Origin: Amycolatopsis lurida
GTDB taxonomy: Bacteria > Actinomycetota > Actinomycetes > Mycobacteriales > Pseudonocardiaceae
Direction of reading: 5' to 3'
Assembly: GCF_900105055.1 (NCBI RefSeq)
Contig: NZ_FNTA01000002.1
Location: 1 to 64,000 of the forward strand
Length of the DNA stretch: 64,000 nt
Every line of letters begins with the position of its first letter. Within the stretch, counting starts at the first letter, position 1. Below are positions 35,783 through 44,822 of this stretch, piece after piece. A model generated the notes under the pieces. That model was not told the DNA's origin, searched no databases, and saw only the letters and a list, made by a program, of their open reading frames with translations. The position numbers were made by a program, and so were the translations under genes.

Positions 35783-37005
35783 GCCGGCAGGTCGTGATCG
35801 TCGCTCCGGGTTCCCGCGGAGACGTCCAGCCGTGCATCGCCTTGGGGTGTGGTCTCGACGGTGATCGGGTGCGGGTGCTGGCGGCCGAGCGGTTCCGCAC
35901 TTTGGTGACCGGGCACGGTCTGGATTTCGCGCCGCTCTCCGCCGACCCGAGCGAGATCCTCGGTTCGGACGGGGGACGCGAATGGACCGAGGGACGCACG
36001 CCCGCGGCCTTCCTGCGCGGGCTGCGCGGTGCCCTCGCGCCGGTGATGGAGCGTCTGCTCGCCGATGTCCGCGAGGGAGCGGCCGGGGCTGATCTCGTTC
36101 TCGCCCCGACGCTCGGATTTCTCGGCACGCATCTGGGTGCCTCGCTCGGTGTCCCTCACATCGAGCTGCACTACCAGCCCAGCGTGCCGACCCGGGCGTT
36201 CGCGCATCCGCTGGTGCCGTGGGCCGCCAAGGCCGGGCCATGCGGCAGGCGGTTGAGTTTCCACGCTGTCGACGCCGTCGCCTGGCAGGTGCTGAGGCCG
36301 GAGGTGGACCGGTGGCGCGAGCGGTCACTTGGCCTGCCCGCGGCAGGACTCCGCGGACCCCGGCGCTCGGAAACCCCGGTGCTGTGCGGTTTTTCCGACG
36401 CGGTCGTGCCGCGGCCGAAGGATTGGCCCGCGAGGGTGCACGTCACGGGGTACTGGTTTCTCGAGGCGCCCGCCGCTTGGCGGCCGGACGCACGCCTGCG
36501 GGATTTCCTCGCGTCCGGGCCGCCTCCGGTGTACGTCGGTTTCGGCAGCATGCGGCCGTCGGAGGCGGAGCGGATTTTCGCCGCGGTCCGCACGGCGTTG
36601 CGCCGCGCGGGGCTGCGCGGCCTGCTCGGTACCGATGCCGCCTCCGACGACGATGATCTGCTGACGATCGGCGACGTCCCGCACGCGTGGCTGTTCCCGC
36701 GCACCGCCGCGGTCGTGCACCACGGCGGCGCGGGCACGACCGCGGCCGCGTTGCGCGCGGGCGTGCCTTCGCTGATCTGCCCGGTGTTCTCCGATCAGCC
36801 GTACTGGGGCGACCGGGTGTTCCGGCTCGGCGCGGGGCCGCGACCGTTGCCGCTGCGGGATCTCACGGCGGACTCGTTGACCGCGCGGCTGCTTGAGCTG
36901 TCCGGCAACCTGCTGTTCCGGCGCGGTGCGCAGTACGTCGCCGGGCGGCTGCGGGAGGAGGACGGGGTGGCGCGGGCGCGGGACGTCCTGCGGGAAGTGA
37001 CCTAG
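35779..37005 (+). CDS. GT1-family glycosyltransferase (UGT/MGT type)
   Basis: Protein of 408 residues with the GT-B fold. It begins VVIVAPGSRGDVQPCIALG, the typical start of sterol- and macrolide-type glycosyltransferases. The nucleotide-sugar site is at the C-terminal half: VYVGFGSM (about 252), WLFPRTAAVVHHGGAGTTAAALRAG (split here: WLFPRTAAVV, then HHGGAGTTAAAL, about 315) and FSDQPYWGDRV. These enzymes add sugars to lipids, sterols or polyketides. It is translationally coupled to the SDR, so a glycosylated hydroxyacyl lipid is a reasonable guess. Its stop overlaps the convergent SRPBCC gene by 4 bp. Confidence 0.86.
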   Translation: MSRQVVIVAPGSRGDVQPCIALGCGLDGDRVRVLAAERFRTLVTGHGLDFAPLSADPSEILGSDGGREWTEGRTPAAFLRGLRGALAPVMERLLADVREGAAGADLVLAPTLGFLGTHLGASLGVPHIELHYQPSVPTRAFAHPLVPWAAKAGPCGRRLSFHAVDAVAWQVLRPEVDRWRERSLGLPAAGLRGPRRSETPVLCGFSDAVVPRPKDWPARVHVTGYWFLEAPAAWRPDARLRDFLASGPPPVYVGFGSMRPSEAERIFAAVRTALRRAGLRGLLGTDAASDDDDLLTIGDVPHAWLFPRTAAVVHHGGAGTTAAALRAGVPSLICPVFSDQPYWGDRVFRLGAGPRPLPLRDLTADSLTARLLELSGNLLFRRGAQYVAGRLREEDGVARARDVLREVT

Positions 37006-37436
37006 CGTTGCTCCGCGAGGTGGGTGACGAGGCGGCTGAAGCAGGACTGCCAGCCTTCGTTGTGGCTGTCGCGTTCCGCCACGGTCTCGAAGATCGCTTG
37101 GTGGAACGACATCTCGGTTTTCCCGTCGAGGTCGGAGAGGGTGACCGTGACGAGCGTGTCGTGCCCGCGGGAGCCTTCCGGCTCCTCCCAGGCGAAGCTG
37201 AAGACAAGCCGCTCCGGCGGGACGATCTCGTGGTAGACGCCCGACGCCCACAGGTCGGTCTCGCCGTCGCTCATACAGATGCGCCACTTGCCGCCCTCGG
37301 TGAGATTGACGGTGCAGGAAGTGGCAGTGAACCCGATTGGGCCCCACCACTGCGCGAGGTGGTCCGGGTCGGTCCAGACGCGGAAGACGAGCTCGCGGGG
37401 AGCGTCGAGGAGGCGGGTGATCGTCAGGTCGGTCAT
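37002..37436 (-). CDS. SRPBCC (AHSA1-type) domain protein
   Basis: Protein of 144 residues, a single START-like hydrophobic-pocket domain: ITRLLDAPRELVFRVWTDP, HLAQWWGP, ERLVFSFAWEE, ETVAERDSHNEGWQSCFSRL. Such proteins bind small hydrophobic ligands; function unknown. ATG 37436 has GGAAGAGAC upstream. It is convergent with the glycosyltransferase and probably not part of that operon. Confidence 0.88.
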   Translation of the reverse strand: MTDLTITRLLDAPRELVFRVWTDPDHLAQWWGPIGFTATSCTVNLTEGGKWRICMSDGETDLWASGVYHEIVPPERLVFSFAWEEPEGSRGHDTLVTVTLSDLDGKTEMSFHQAIFETVAERDSHNEGWQSCFSRLVTHLAEQR

Positions 37437-37510
37437 CGAAGTCTCTTCCGCAGGGGCAATCAACCAAGAGGTTAATCAACGTACTGGTTGAATTTTAGGG
37501 GTCATGTCAA

Positions 37511-37640
37511 GCGCTGAGGCGTAACTCGCGTGATCAGAGGCGTAACTCGCGTGCTTGAAGGCGTAACTCGCGTGGTGCCGTGTGTTACGCCTCCAAGCAC
37601 GCGAGTTACGGCTGGAAGCACGCGAGTTACGGCTTGGCGC
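37511..37640. repeat. 21-bp periodic inverted array, copy C (variant unit)
   Basis: Core GCGTAACTCGCGTG occurs directly at 37519, 37540 and 37561, exactly 21 bp apart, then inverted (CACGCGAGTTACG) at 37598 and 37619, again 21 bp apart, with a partial inverted unit at 37583. The design equals that of the arrays at 17520 and 50258. The unit differs but shares CGCGTGATC. It fills the space between the divergent SRPBCC and oxidoreductase genes. Confidence 0.8.
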
Positions 37641-37690
37641 ACGTCCGGAACTCGCCGCGAGTGTCGGTGCCGGTCCGTACGGTCGAGGTC

Positions 37691-38494
37691 ATGACTCTGC
37701 GCTCGGCACTCTGGCTGCCGATTTTCGACGAACTGGCCGATCCGGCGATCATCGCGCGTCTCGCCGCCGAAGCCGAGGAAGCGGGCTGGCACGGCCTGTT
37801 CGTGTGGGACCACGTCCGGTGGAATGAGCCGGTGCGGGCGGTCGCCGATCCGTGGATCACCCTCGCCGCCGTCGCGTCCGCCACCGAGAACCTCGCCATC
37901 GGTCCGATGGTCACGCCGTTGGCCCGCCGCCGTCCGGTCAAGCTCGCCCGCGAGACGGCCACCCTCGACCAGCTGAGCAGGGGAAGGCTGATCCTCGGCG
38001 CGGGGCTCGGCAGCGATCGCTTCGGCGGGGAGTTCTCGAAGACCGGCGACGAAGTGGACGATCGCAAACGAGGCGAGATGCTCGACGAGTCGCTCGAGAT
38101 CCTCACCGCCGCCTGGTCGGGGGAGCCCGTGCGGCACCACGGCGTGCACTACACGGTCGACGACGTCACCTTCCTGCCTCGGCCGGCGCGGCCGATCCCC
38201 GTGTGGCTGGCGGGCTTCCCCGGGAAGGCGAAGCCGATGCGCAGGGCCGCACGGTACGACGGGTTCTTCCCCGTGAACCTGCCGCACGCGGACGAGTTCG
38301 CCGAGGCGGTCGAGAAGATCACCGCGCTGCGCGAGGGTGACGGGAAGCCGTACGACTTCGCCATCGGCGTCCCCGCGGGCACGGATCTCGCGCCCTACGA
38401 ACGGGCGGGCGCGACCTGGTGGATGGCCGAATTTCCGTGGGACGACCTGTCGGTCGACGCGGTGCGCGGCGTCTTGCGGGAGGGCCCGGCTTGA
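37691..38494 (+). CDS. LLM-class flavin-dependent oxidoreductase
   Basis: Protein of 267 residues of the luciferase-like monooxygenase fold (F420- or FMN-dependent): LWLPIFDELADP at the start, GLFVWDHV, IAIGPMVTPLARR-type segment, ATLDQLSRGRLILGAGLG, GEFSKTGDE, RPIPVWLAGFPGKAKPMRRAAR. It is shorter than typical members (about 290-340). No pathway partner is adjacent, so the substrate is unknown. ATG 37691 is chosen because it starts directly at the first strand; the upstream frame runs into the repeat array. Confidence 0.85.
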   Translation: MTLRSALWLPIFDELADPAIIARLAAEAEEAGWHGLFVWDHVRWNEPVRAVADPWITLAAVASATENLAIGPMVTPLARRRPVKLARETATLDQLSRGRLILGAGLGSDRFGGEFSKTGDEVDDRKRGEMLDESLEILTAAWSGEPVRHHGVHYTVDDVTFLPRPARPIPVWLAGFPGKAKPMRRAARYDGFFPVNLPHADEFAEAVEKITALREGDGKPYDFAIGVPAGTDLAPYERAGATWWMAEFPWDDLSVDAVRGVLREGPA

Positions 38495-38535
38495 CCCGCC
38501 CTTTAACAACTCTTTACCAAGTGCGATACTGGACC

Positions 38536-38649
38536 GGCGAGGGGAGTACTTCCCAAAGGTCTGCCCGGTCAATACGGACGCTCCGCTGGTGTCCCCGGGA
38601 GACCGCCCCGCAGGGGTGAAGGAGACCTCGAACTTCGAGTTCGAGGAGG
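38536..38649 (+). promoter_or_regulatory. Predicted yybP-ykoY (Mn2+) riboswitch upstream of the TerC gene
   Basis: The leader carries the yybP-ykoY hallmark GGGGAGTA at 38541-38548 inside a P1 helix, CGAGG (38538-38542) with CCTCG (38626-38630), plus the linking CGGTCAATACGGA segment. The same CCTCGAA (38626-38632) can instead pair with TTCGAGG (38640-38646), which covers part of the ribosome site GAGGAGG (38643-38649). Thus aptamer formation would free the ribosome site and switch translation on. TerC/MntP-type genes are the classic targets of this RNA class. Confidence 0.72.
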
Positions 38650-38653
38650 CTTC

Positions 38654-39637
38654 ATGCCCGAGTCCGTGGCAACCGTGGGATCGCCGGGGTTGTGGGCGAT
38701 CAGCATCGCCGTCCTGCTCGCCCTGCTCGTCGCCGATTTCGTGGTGACCCGCCGTCCCCACGAGGTGTCGATGCGGGAGGCCGTCGGGTGGTCGGTCTTC
38801 TACCTCGCGCTCCCGGTCGTGTTCGGGCTCTGGCTGTGGCTCGAGTTCGGTGGCGGCCAGGCGCTCGAGTTCATGACGGGTTTCGTGGTCGAGAAGTCCC
38901 TGTCGGTCGACAACCTGTTCGTCTTCATGCTGCTGCTCGCCGCCTTCGCGGTCCCCGCGGCCGTGCAGCAACGCGTGCTGTTGTACGGCATCGTGGGCGC
39001 GCTGGTGCTTCGCGGCGTGTTCATCGCGGCCGGCGCGGCGATGTTGTCGGCGGGCACCTGGGCGTTCCTCGTGTTCGGCGTGATCCTGCTCGTCTCGGCG
39101 ATCAAGATCCTGCGCGAGGCCATGTCCGGCGGCAAGGACGAGCTGGATCTTTCGCAGCTGCGGTCGGTCCGGTTGCTGCGACGGCTGATGCCGGTCACCG
39201 ACGACTATCGCGGCACCCGGCTCACCGTGCGTGAACACGGGCGCCGCGCGCTCACCCCGCTGGCGGTCGTGGTCGTCGCGGTGTTCGCCACCGACGTGGT
39301 GTTCGCGGTCGATTCGGTGCCCGCGGTCTACGGCATCACCGAAGACCCGTACCTCGTGTTCGCCACCAACGCCTTCGCGCTGATGGGCTTGCGCGCCTTG
39401 TACTTCGTGCTCCACTCGGCACTCGCGAAACTGGTCCATCTGAACCACGGCCTCGCGATCATCCTCGCCTTCATCGGGGTGAAGCTGGTCCTGCACTGGG
39501 CGCACGGGATCTGGCCGTCGGTACCGCAGGTCCCGACCCCGGCCTCGCTGGGCGTGATCGTCGCCGTCCTGGTCACGGTCTCGTTCACCAGCCTGTACGC
39601 ACGCCGCCGTGAAGCCGACCGGACGCCCCAGGAGTGA
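38654..39637 (+). CDS. TerC family integral membrane protein (probable Mn2+ exporter)
   Basis: Protein of 327 residues with about eight or nine membrane helices. TerC signature segments: VVEKSLSVDNLFVFMLLL (about 80), ATDVVFAVDSVPAVYGIT (about 215), NAFALMGLRALYFVL and LHSALAKLVHLNHGLA. The Asp/Glu in the DNLF and DSVPA motifs lie in the membrane and are thought to bind metal. The family is linked to manganese export, sometimes delivering metal to exoenzymes, and to tellurite resistance. The predicted Mn riboswitch in its leader supports the Mn role. ATG 38654 follows GAGGAGG. A short membrane-peptide gene follows after 3 bp. Confidence 0.9.
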   Translation: MPESVATVGSPGLWAISIAVLLALLVADFVVTRRPHEVSMREAVGWSVFYLALPVVFGLWLWLEFGGGQALEFMTGFVVEKSLSVDNLFVFMLLLAAFAVPAAVQQRVLLYGIVGALVLRGVFIAAGAAMLSAGTWAFLVFGVILLVSAIKILREAMSGGKDELDLSQLRSVRLLRRLMPVTDDYRGTRLTVREHGRRALTPLAVVVVAVFATDVVFAVDSVPAVYGITEDPYLVFATNAFALMGLRALYFVLHSALAKLVHLNHGLAIILAFIGVKLVLHWAHGIWPSVPQVPTPASLGVIVAVLVTVSFTSLYARRREADRTPQE

Positions 39638-39640
39638 GCG

Positions 39641-39760
39641 ATGATCACCACACTCGTCGTCGGTTTCCTGCTCGAACTGACTGTCGCCGCCCTCTTTCTG
39701 ACCGCGGTGTTCCTGGTCTTCGGGGCGATGCGGCCACCGCGGCCGCCACGCGGCCCCTGA
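39641..39760 (+). CDS. Small (39 aa) membrane peptide downstream of TerC
   Basis: ATG 39641, 3 bp after the terC stop, with AGGAG 7 nt upstream inside the terC end. It encodes 39 residues: one long hydrophobic helix (LVVGFLLELTVAALFLTAVF) and a Pro/Arg-rich cytoplasmic tail (RPPRPPRGP). Coupling to terC suggests an accessory subunit of the exporter, similar to small regulators of other metal transporters (inference). No family is recognised; chance is not excluded. Confidence 0.5.
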   Translation: MITTLVVGFLLELTVAALFLTAVFLVFGAMRPPRPPRGP

Positions 39761-39893
39761 TCGTGAGACAGCGGACAAGCCGGGTGTCCGGACCGGCGGC
39801 ATGTCCGGTACAGCCGGTAGGCTCCGGGAGGTTGAGAAGACAGCCGTCTTCTGTTCGTGCGCCGGATAGTCCGGTGAGGAAAGGTGGCTGTCC

Positions 39894-41116
39894 GTGTCCA
39901 ACGCCGTGCGTTACGGCGAGCAGGCTCCGCCTCGTAGGTCTGCGCCCCAGCCGACCCGGTTGCATGTCCTGCTGATCGAGGACGACGACGGCGACGCGCT
40001 CCTGGTCGAAGAGATGCTCGCCGACGCCGCCGGCAGCCTGGAACAGGTCGTACTCGACAGGGTGACGACGCTCCAACGGGCACTCGAGCGCCGGATCACG
40101 GCCGATTGCGTACTGCTGGATCTCCAGCTTCCGGACGCCACCGGCCTGACCGGCCTGACCAGGCTGCGGCAGCATGCTCCGTCGACCGCGGTGATCGTCC
40201 TGACCGGGCAGGAGGACGAAGCCACCGGAGTGGCGGCGCTGGGTGCCGGCGCCCAGGACTATCTGGTCAAACAGCATGTCGACGGCAGCCTCCTGGCACG
40301 GACCCTCCGGTATTCCTGGGAGCGCAGCCGCGCCGAACGCGTCGAGCAGCAACTGCTCCAGCATCAGTTGCTGGCCAGGGAGAACGCGCGTCTCGAACGC
40401 GGCCTGCTGCCGACCCCGCTGGTGACCGATCCCCGCCTCAAGCTCGCCGTGCGGTACCGGCCGGGGCGGAACGGGGCCTTGCTGGGTGGTGACTTCTACG
40501 ACGCCGTCGAACTTCCCGACGGCACGCTCCAGCTGATCATCGGGGACGTGTGCGGACACGGTCCGGACGAGGCGGCGCTCGGTGTCGCGCTGCGGATCGC
40601 GTGGCGTTCGGTCGTGCTCGCCGGGCTGCCGATGGCGGAATCCCTGGCGATGGTGGAGAAAATGCTGGAACACGAGGCATTGGACCCGCTGTTCGCCACC
40701 GTCTGCATGATCACGGTCGCTCCGGACCGCCGGTCGCTGAAGATGGCGCTGGCCGGTCATCCGCCGCCACTCCTGATCGACGAATCGGGCGGCAGGCTGC
40801 TGTCCAGGGAGAAACTCGGCCCGCCGCTGGGCGTCGTGCCGGGTATCGGCTGGCAGGAGCTCACGGTGCCGATCGGGCCGCGATGGTCACTGTTGCTGTA
40901 CACCGACGGTCTTTTCGAAGGACGTGTCGAAGGCAGCGGGGAACGGGTCGGGCTCGAACGGATGGCCGCCGCCGCACTGAACAGCCTGAAGGCCGAAGAC
41001 GGTTCCGACTCGGCGCTCGACCACCTGATCAGTGAGATGGACGTCCTGCACGGCGGGCCGTTGGACGACGACGTCGCGCTGGCGCTGCTCACGTTCGACT
41101 CCGGGGAGCCGGCCCG

Positions 41117-41120
<4 letters not shown>
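39894..41120 (+). CDS. Response-regulator-linked PP2C phosphatase (RsbU/SpoIIE type)
   Basis: Protein of 408 residues. The N-terminal receiver domain (about 22-140) has VLLIEDDDGDA, phospho-acceptor Asp in CVLLDLQLPDA (about 76), VLTGQ and Lys in YLVKQ. A helical linker leads to a SpoIIE-like phosphatase domain (about 175-405; GGDFYDAV, GDVCGHGPDEA, ALAGHPPPLL, YTDGLFEGR, DDDVALALL). Such proteins switch anti-sigma/anti-anti-sigma systems. GTG 39894 follows GAGGAAAGG. It overlaps the histidine kinase gene by 4 bp, so the kinase probably phosphorylates it. Confidence 0.9.
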
Positions 41121-42636
<1,516 letters not shown>

Positions 42637-42640
<4 letters not shown>

Positions 42641-43074
42641 CCGAGTCACTGGAACCGATCCACATCCTGCTGGTCGAGGACGACCCCGGCGACGTCCTCA
42701 TGACGCAGGAGGCGTTCGAGCATCACAAGATCCGCAATACCCTTTCGGTCGTTCCCGACGGCGAGCAGGCACTGCAGTTCCTGCGCCGTGAAGCACCGTA
42801 CGAGGACGCGCAACGGCCGGGGCTGATCCTGCTCGACCTCAACCTGCCCCGCAAGGACGGCCGCGAAGTGCTCAGCGAGGTCAAGGCGTCGCCGGAACTT
42901 CGCACCATCCCGGTCGTCGTGCTCACCACGTCCGAGGCCGAAGAGGACATCCTCCGCAGTTACGACCTGCACGCCAACGCCTACGTCACGAAACCGGTGG
43001 ATTTCGACCGGTTCATCGACGTGGTGCGCCAGATCGACAACTTCTTCGTCACCGTGGTGAAACTGCCGCGCTGA
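42637..43074 (+). CDS. Single-domain response regulator (Rcp1-like)
   Basis: Protein of 145 residues consisting of one receiver domain: [11 protein letters not shown], phospho-acceptor Asp in [12 protein letters not shown] (about 68), [11 protein letters not shown], Lys in AYVTKPVDF. The DPGD and LPRKDG variants are typical of Rcp1-like regulators paired with phytochrome-type kinases. No output domain, so it acts by protein contact or as a phosphate sink. ATG 42637 overlaps the kinase stop (ATGA). The convergent next gene ends only 1 bp away. Confidence 0.9.
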
Positions 43075-43075
43075 C

Positions 43076-43966
43076 TCAGGGGAAGCGGATCACGGTGATC
43101 CCGGCGAGCACGAAGAAGACGAGCACCACCAGAGTGCCGCCGTGCCCGCCGGATGAACTGGTCACCACCTGGTCGACGGCACCGGTCAGCCGCACGCCGC
43201 AGTCGGCGACGACGGTGTGCCTGCCCGCCTCGATCCGCGTGAACTCGATGGCCGCGGTGAAGGCGCCGGTGCCGTCGGCGTAGGCGCCTCCGACGCGTTC
43301 GCCGTCCGACGTCAGTGTGACCCGCTCGCCGGGCACGCACCCCTTGCCGGTCGCGGACAGTGGGTCGCCGGGGTGCACGCTCGGCCGGTCGAGGATCAGG
43401 TCGTCCGCACCCCGCGGGGTGCTGCTCGGCGAGGGGACGTCCGTCGGCGGCGGGGGAGTATCCGTTGTGGACGGTGGCGTGGTCGTGGGCGGCGTCGTCG
43501 TGGTGACCGGGGTGGTGGTCGTTCCGGGTCTGGTCGGGGTGGTCACCGGGACGGTCGGCTTCGTCGCCGGGGGCACCTTCGTCGTCGTCGGCGGCGCCGT
43601 CGTCACGGTCCCGGTCACCCGGAAGGTCGCGTTCCCGGTCAACGGCTGACCGGTCCGCGCGTTCGTGCAGGTTCCCGTGACCGTGTGGCTGCCGGGCGTC
43701 GCGTTACCGGGAACCGTCGCCCCGACCTGTCCGCTGGGGGCGCCGGCCGAGGTAAGGGCCGTTCCTTCCCAGGTGAAAGAAATCGGTCCTTTGCACGGAG
43801 AGAAATTCCAGGAAATGGTGAACGAACTCCCCGCGGGGCCGCTCGAAGGTTTCAAACCAACCGTGGACTGATAAGGGGACTGCTGCGCGTTTCCCGCTCC
43901 CACCTGGGAAACCAGGAACAACAACCCGGTCACGGTGCCGAATATCAGGCGAACCACGATACGCAT
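43076..43966 (-). CDS. Pro/Thr-rich surface-anchored protein
   Basis: Protein of 296 residues. A signal peptide (LIFGTVTGLLFLVSQVGAGNA) precedes a beta domain with paired Cys (FSPCKGPISFTW, VTGTCTNARTG) of Ig/IPT-like character. A long Thr/Pro stalk (about 140-200) leads to a second beta domain with Cys (GKGCVPGERV, VADCGVRLTG) and a C-terminal membrane helix (TLVVLVFFVLAGITVI). It is probably anchored with a stalk across the wall. ATG 43966 has GAGAGGGA upstream. Function unknown; no sortase motif is seen. Confidence 0.75.
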   Translation of the reverse strand: MRIVVRLIFGTVTGLLFLVSQVGAGNAQQSPYQSTVGLKPSSGPAGSSFTISWNFSPCKGPISFTWEGTALTSAGAPSGQVGATVPGNATPGSHTVTGTCTNARTGQPLTGNATFRVTGTVTTAPPTTTKVPPATKPTVPVTTPTRPGTTTTPVTTTTPPTTTPPSTTDTPPPPTDVPSPSSTPRGADDLILDRPSVHPGDPLSATGKGCVPGERVTLTSDGERVGGAYADGTGAFTAAIEFTRIEAGRHTVVADCGVRLTGAVDQVVTSSSGGHGGTLVVLVFFVLAGITVIRFP

Positions 43967-44033
43967 TGGGACGTCCCTCTCCGGTAAGTGCTCGCTGTAG
44001 CATTCCGGACCAGCCGGATCAGGAAAACAGGGG

Positions 44034-44822
44034 ATGCGCAAAATGGGACGTGTCATCGCGGCAGGGGTTGCGTTGGGTCTGTGCGCGGTCCTCTTCGGCT
44101 CGCCACCGGCCGTCGCGGACAGTGCCGGACTCGACCTGGCGGTCACCTTCGACGACCGGCCGATCACCAACGCCACGGTCGTGATCGATCCGGCGAAACC
44201 ACTCGAACTCACCGTCACGGCGACCAACAGCGGCGGCACCGCGGTCAAGGTCCGTAGCGTGCGGGTGTCCGGTGTGGCGCTCGCCCTGACCTTCTTCGCC
44301 TACGACACCACGATGCCGTTCGAAGTCCCCGCGCACAGTCGCGTCACGAGGACCCTCGTACTGGACATGGCCGACCTCTCCGGTCAGGCGATCGGGTTGC
44401 TCCCGTCGACGGTCGAACTCCTGGACGCCCAGCGCGGCACCCTCGGCGAGGCGGCCACGGTCGCCGACATCCGCGGATCCTTCTGGTCCGTCTACGGCGC
44501 TTTCGGGCTCGCGATGCTCGTGCTCACCGTGCTGGCGTGGCTGACGGCCCTCCTCGCGCTCGCCCGCCATCGCCTTCCCGTCAACCGGTGGCGTCGCGGC
44601 CTGCGTTTCCTGCCCGCCGGATTCGGCACCGGGCTCGTCGCCGTCGTCTCGCTGTCGGTGCTGCGGCTCGTCCCGCCGGAGCCCGCGATCGAGATCCCGG
44701 TGGTCCTCGGCGCCGCCGCCATCGCGTTCCTGCTCGGTTACCTGACCCCGCATCCCGCGCCGGGGCCCGTCGGCGACGAGACGGCCCGCCTTCCCGAGTC
44801 CACCGAGGAATTCAACCGATGA
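44034..44822 (+). CDS. Membrane protein of unknown function, coupled to a protein kinase gene
   Basis: Protein of 262 residues. A signal-like N-terminus (VIAAGVALGLCAVLFGSPPAVA) precedes an extracellular beta domain (about 30-145; LELTVTATNSGGTAVKV, an Ig/DUF11-like strand pattern). Three C-terminal membrane helices follow (about 150-175, 195-210, 218-238). The stop overlaps the start of the kinase gene (ATGA). The kinase has a related outer segment plus several C-terminal helices, so the two may form a complex (inference). Confidence 0.7.
   Translation: MRKMGRVIAAGVALGLCAVLFGSPPAVADSAGLDLAVTFDDRPITNATVVIDPAKPLELTVTATNSGGTAVKVRSVRVSGVALALTFFAYDTTMPFEVPAHSRVTRTLVLDMADLSGQAIGLLPSTVELLDAQRGTLGEAATVADIRGSFWSVYGAFGLAMLVLTVLAWLTALLALARHRLPVNRWRRGLRFLPAGFGTGLVAVVSLSVLRLVPPEPAIEIPVVLGAAAIAFLLGYLTPHPAPGPVGDETARLPESTEEFNR

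Noticed and set aside
25338..37005. A genuine mycolic-acid locus of a mycolate-producing genus
   Set aside because: No AccD4-like carboxylase, MmpL3-like exporter or arabinan genes are seen here; the MFS gene and the glycosyltransferase argue for a different product. Not excluded, as such genes could lie elsewhere.
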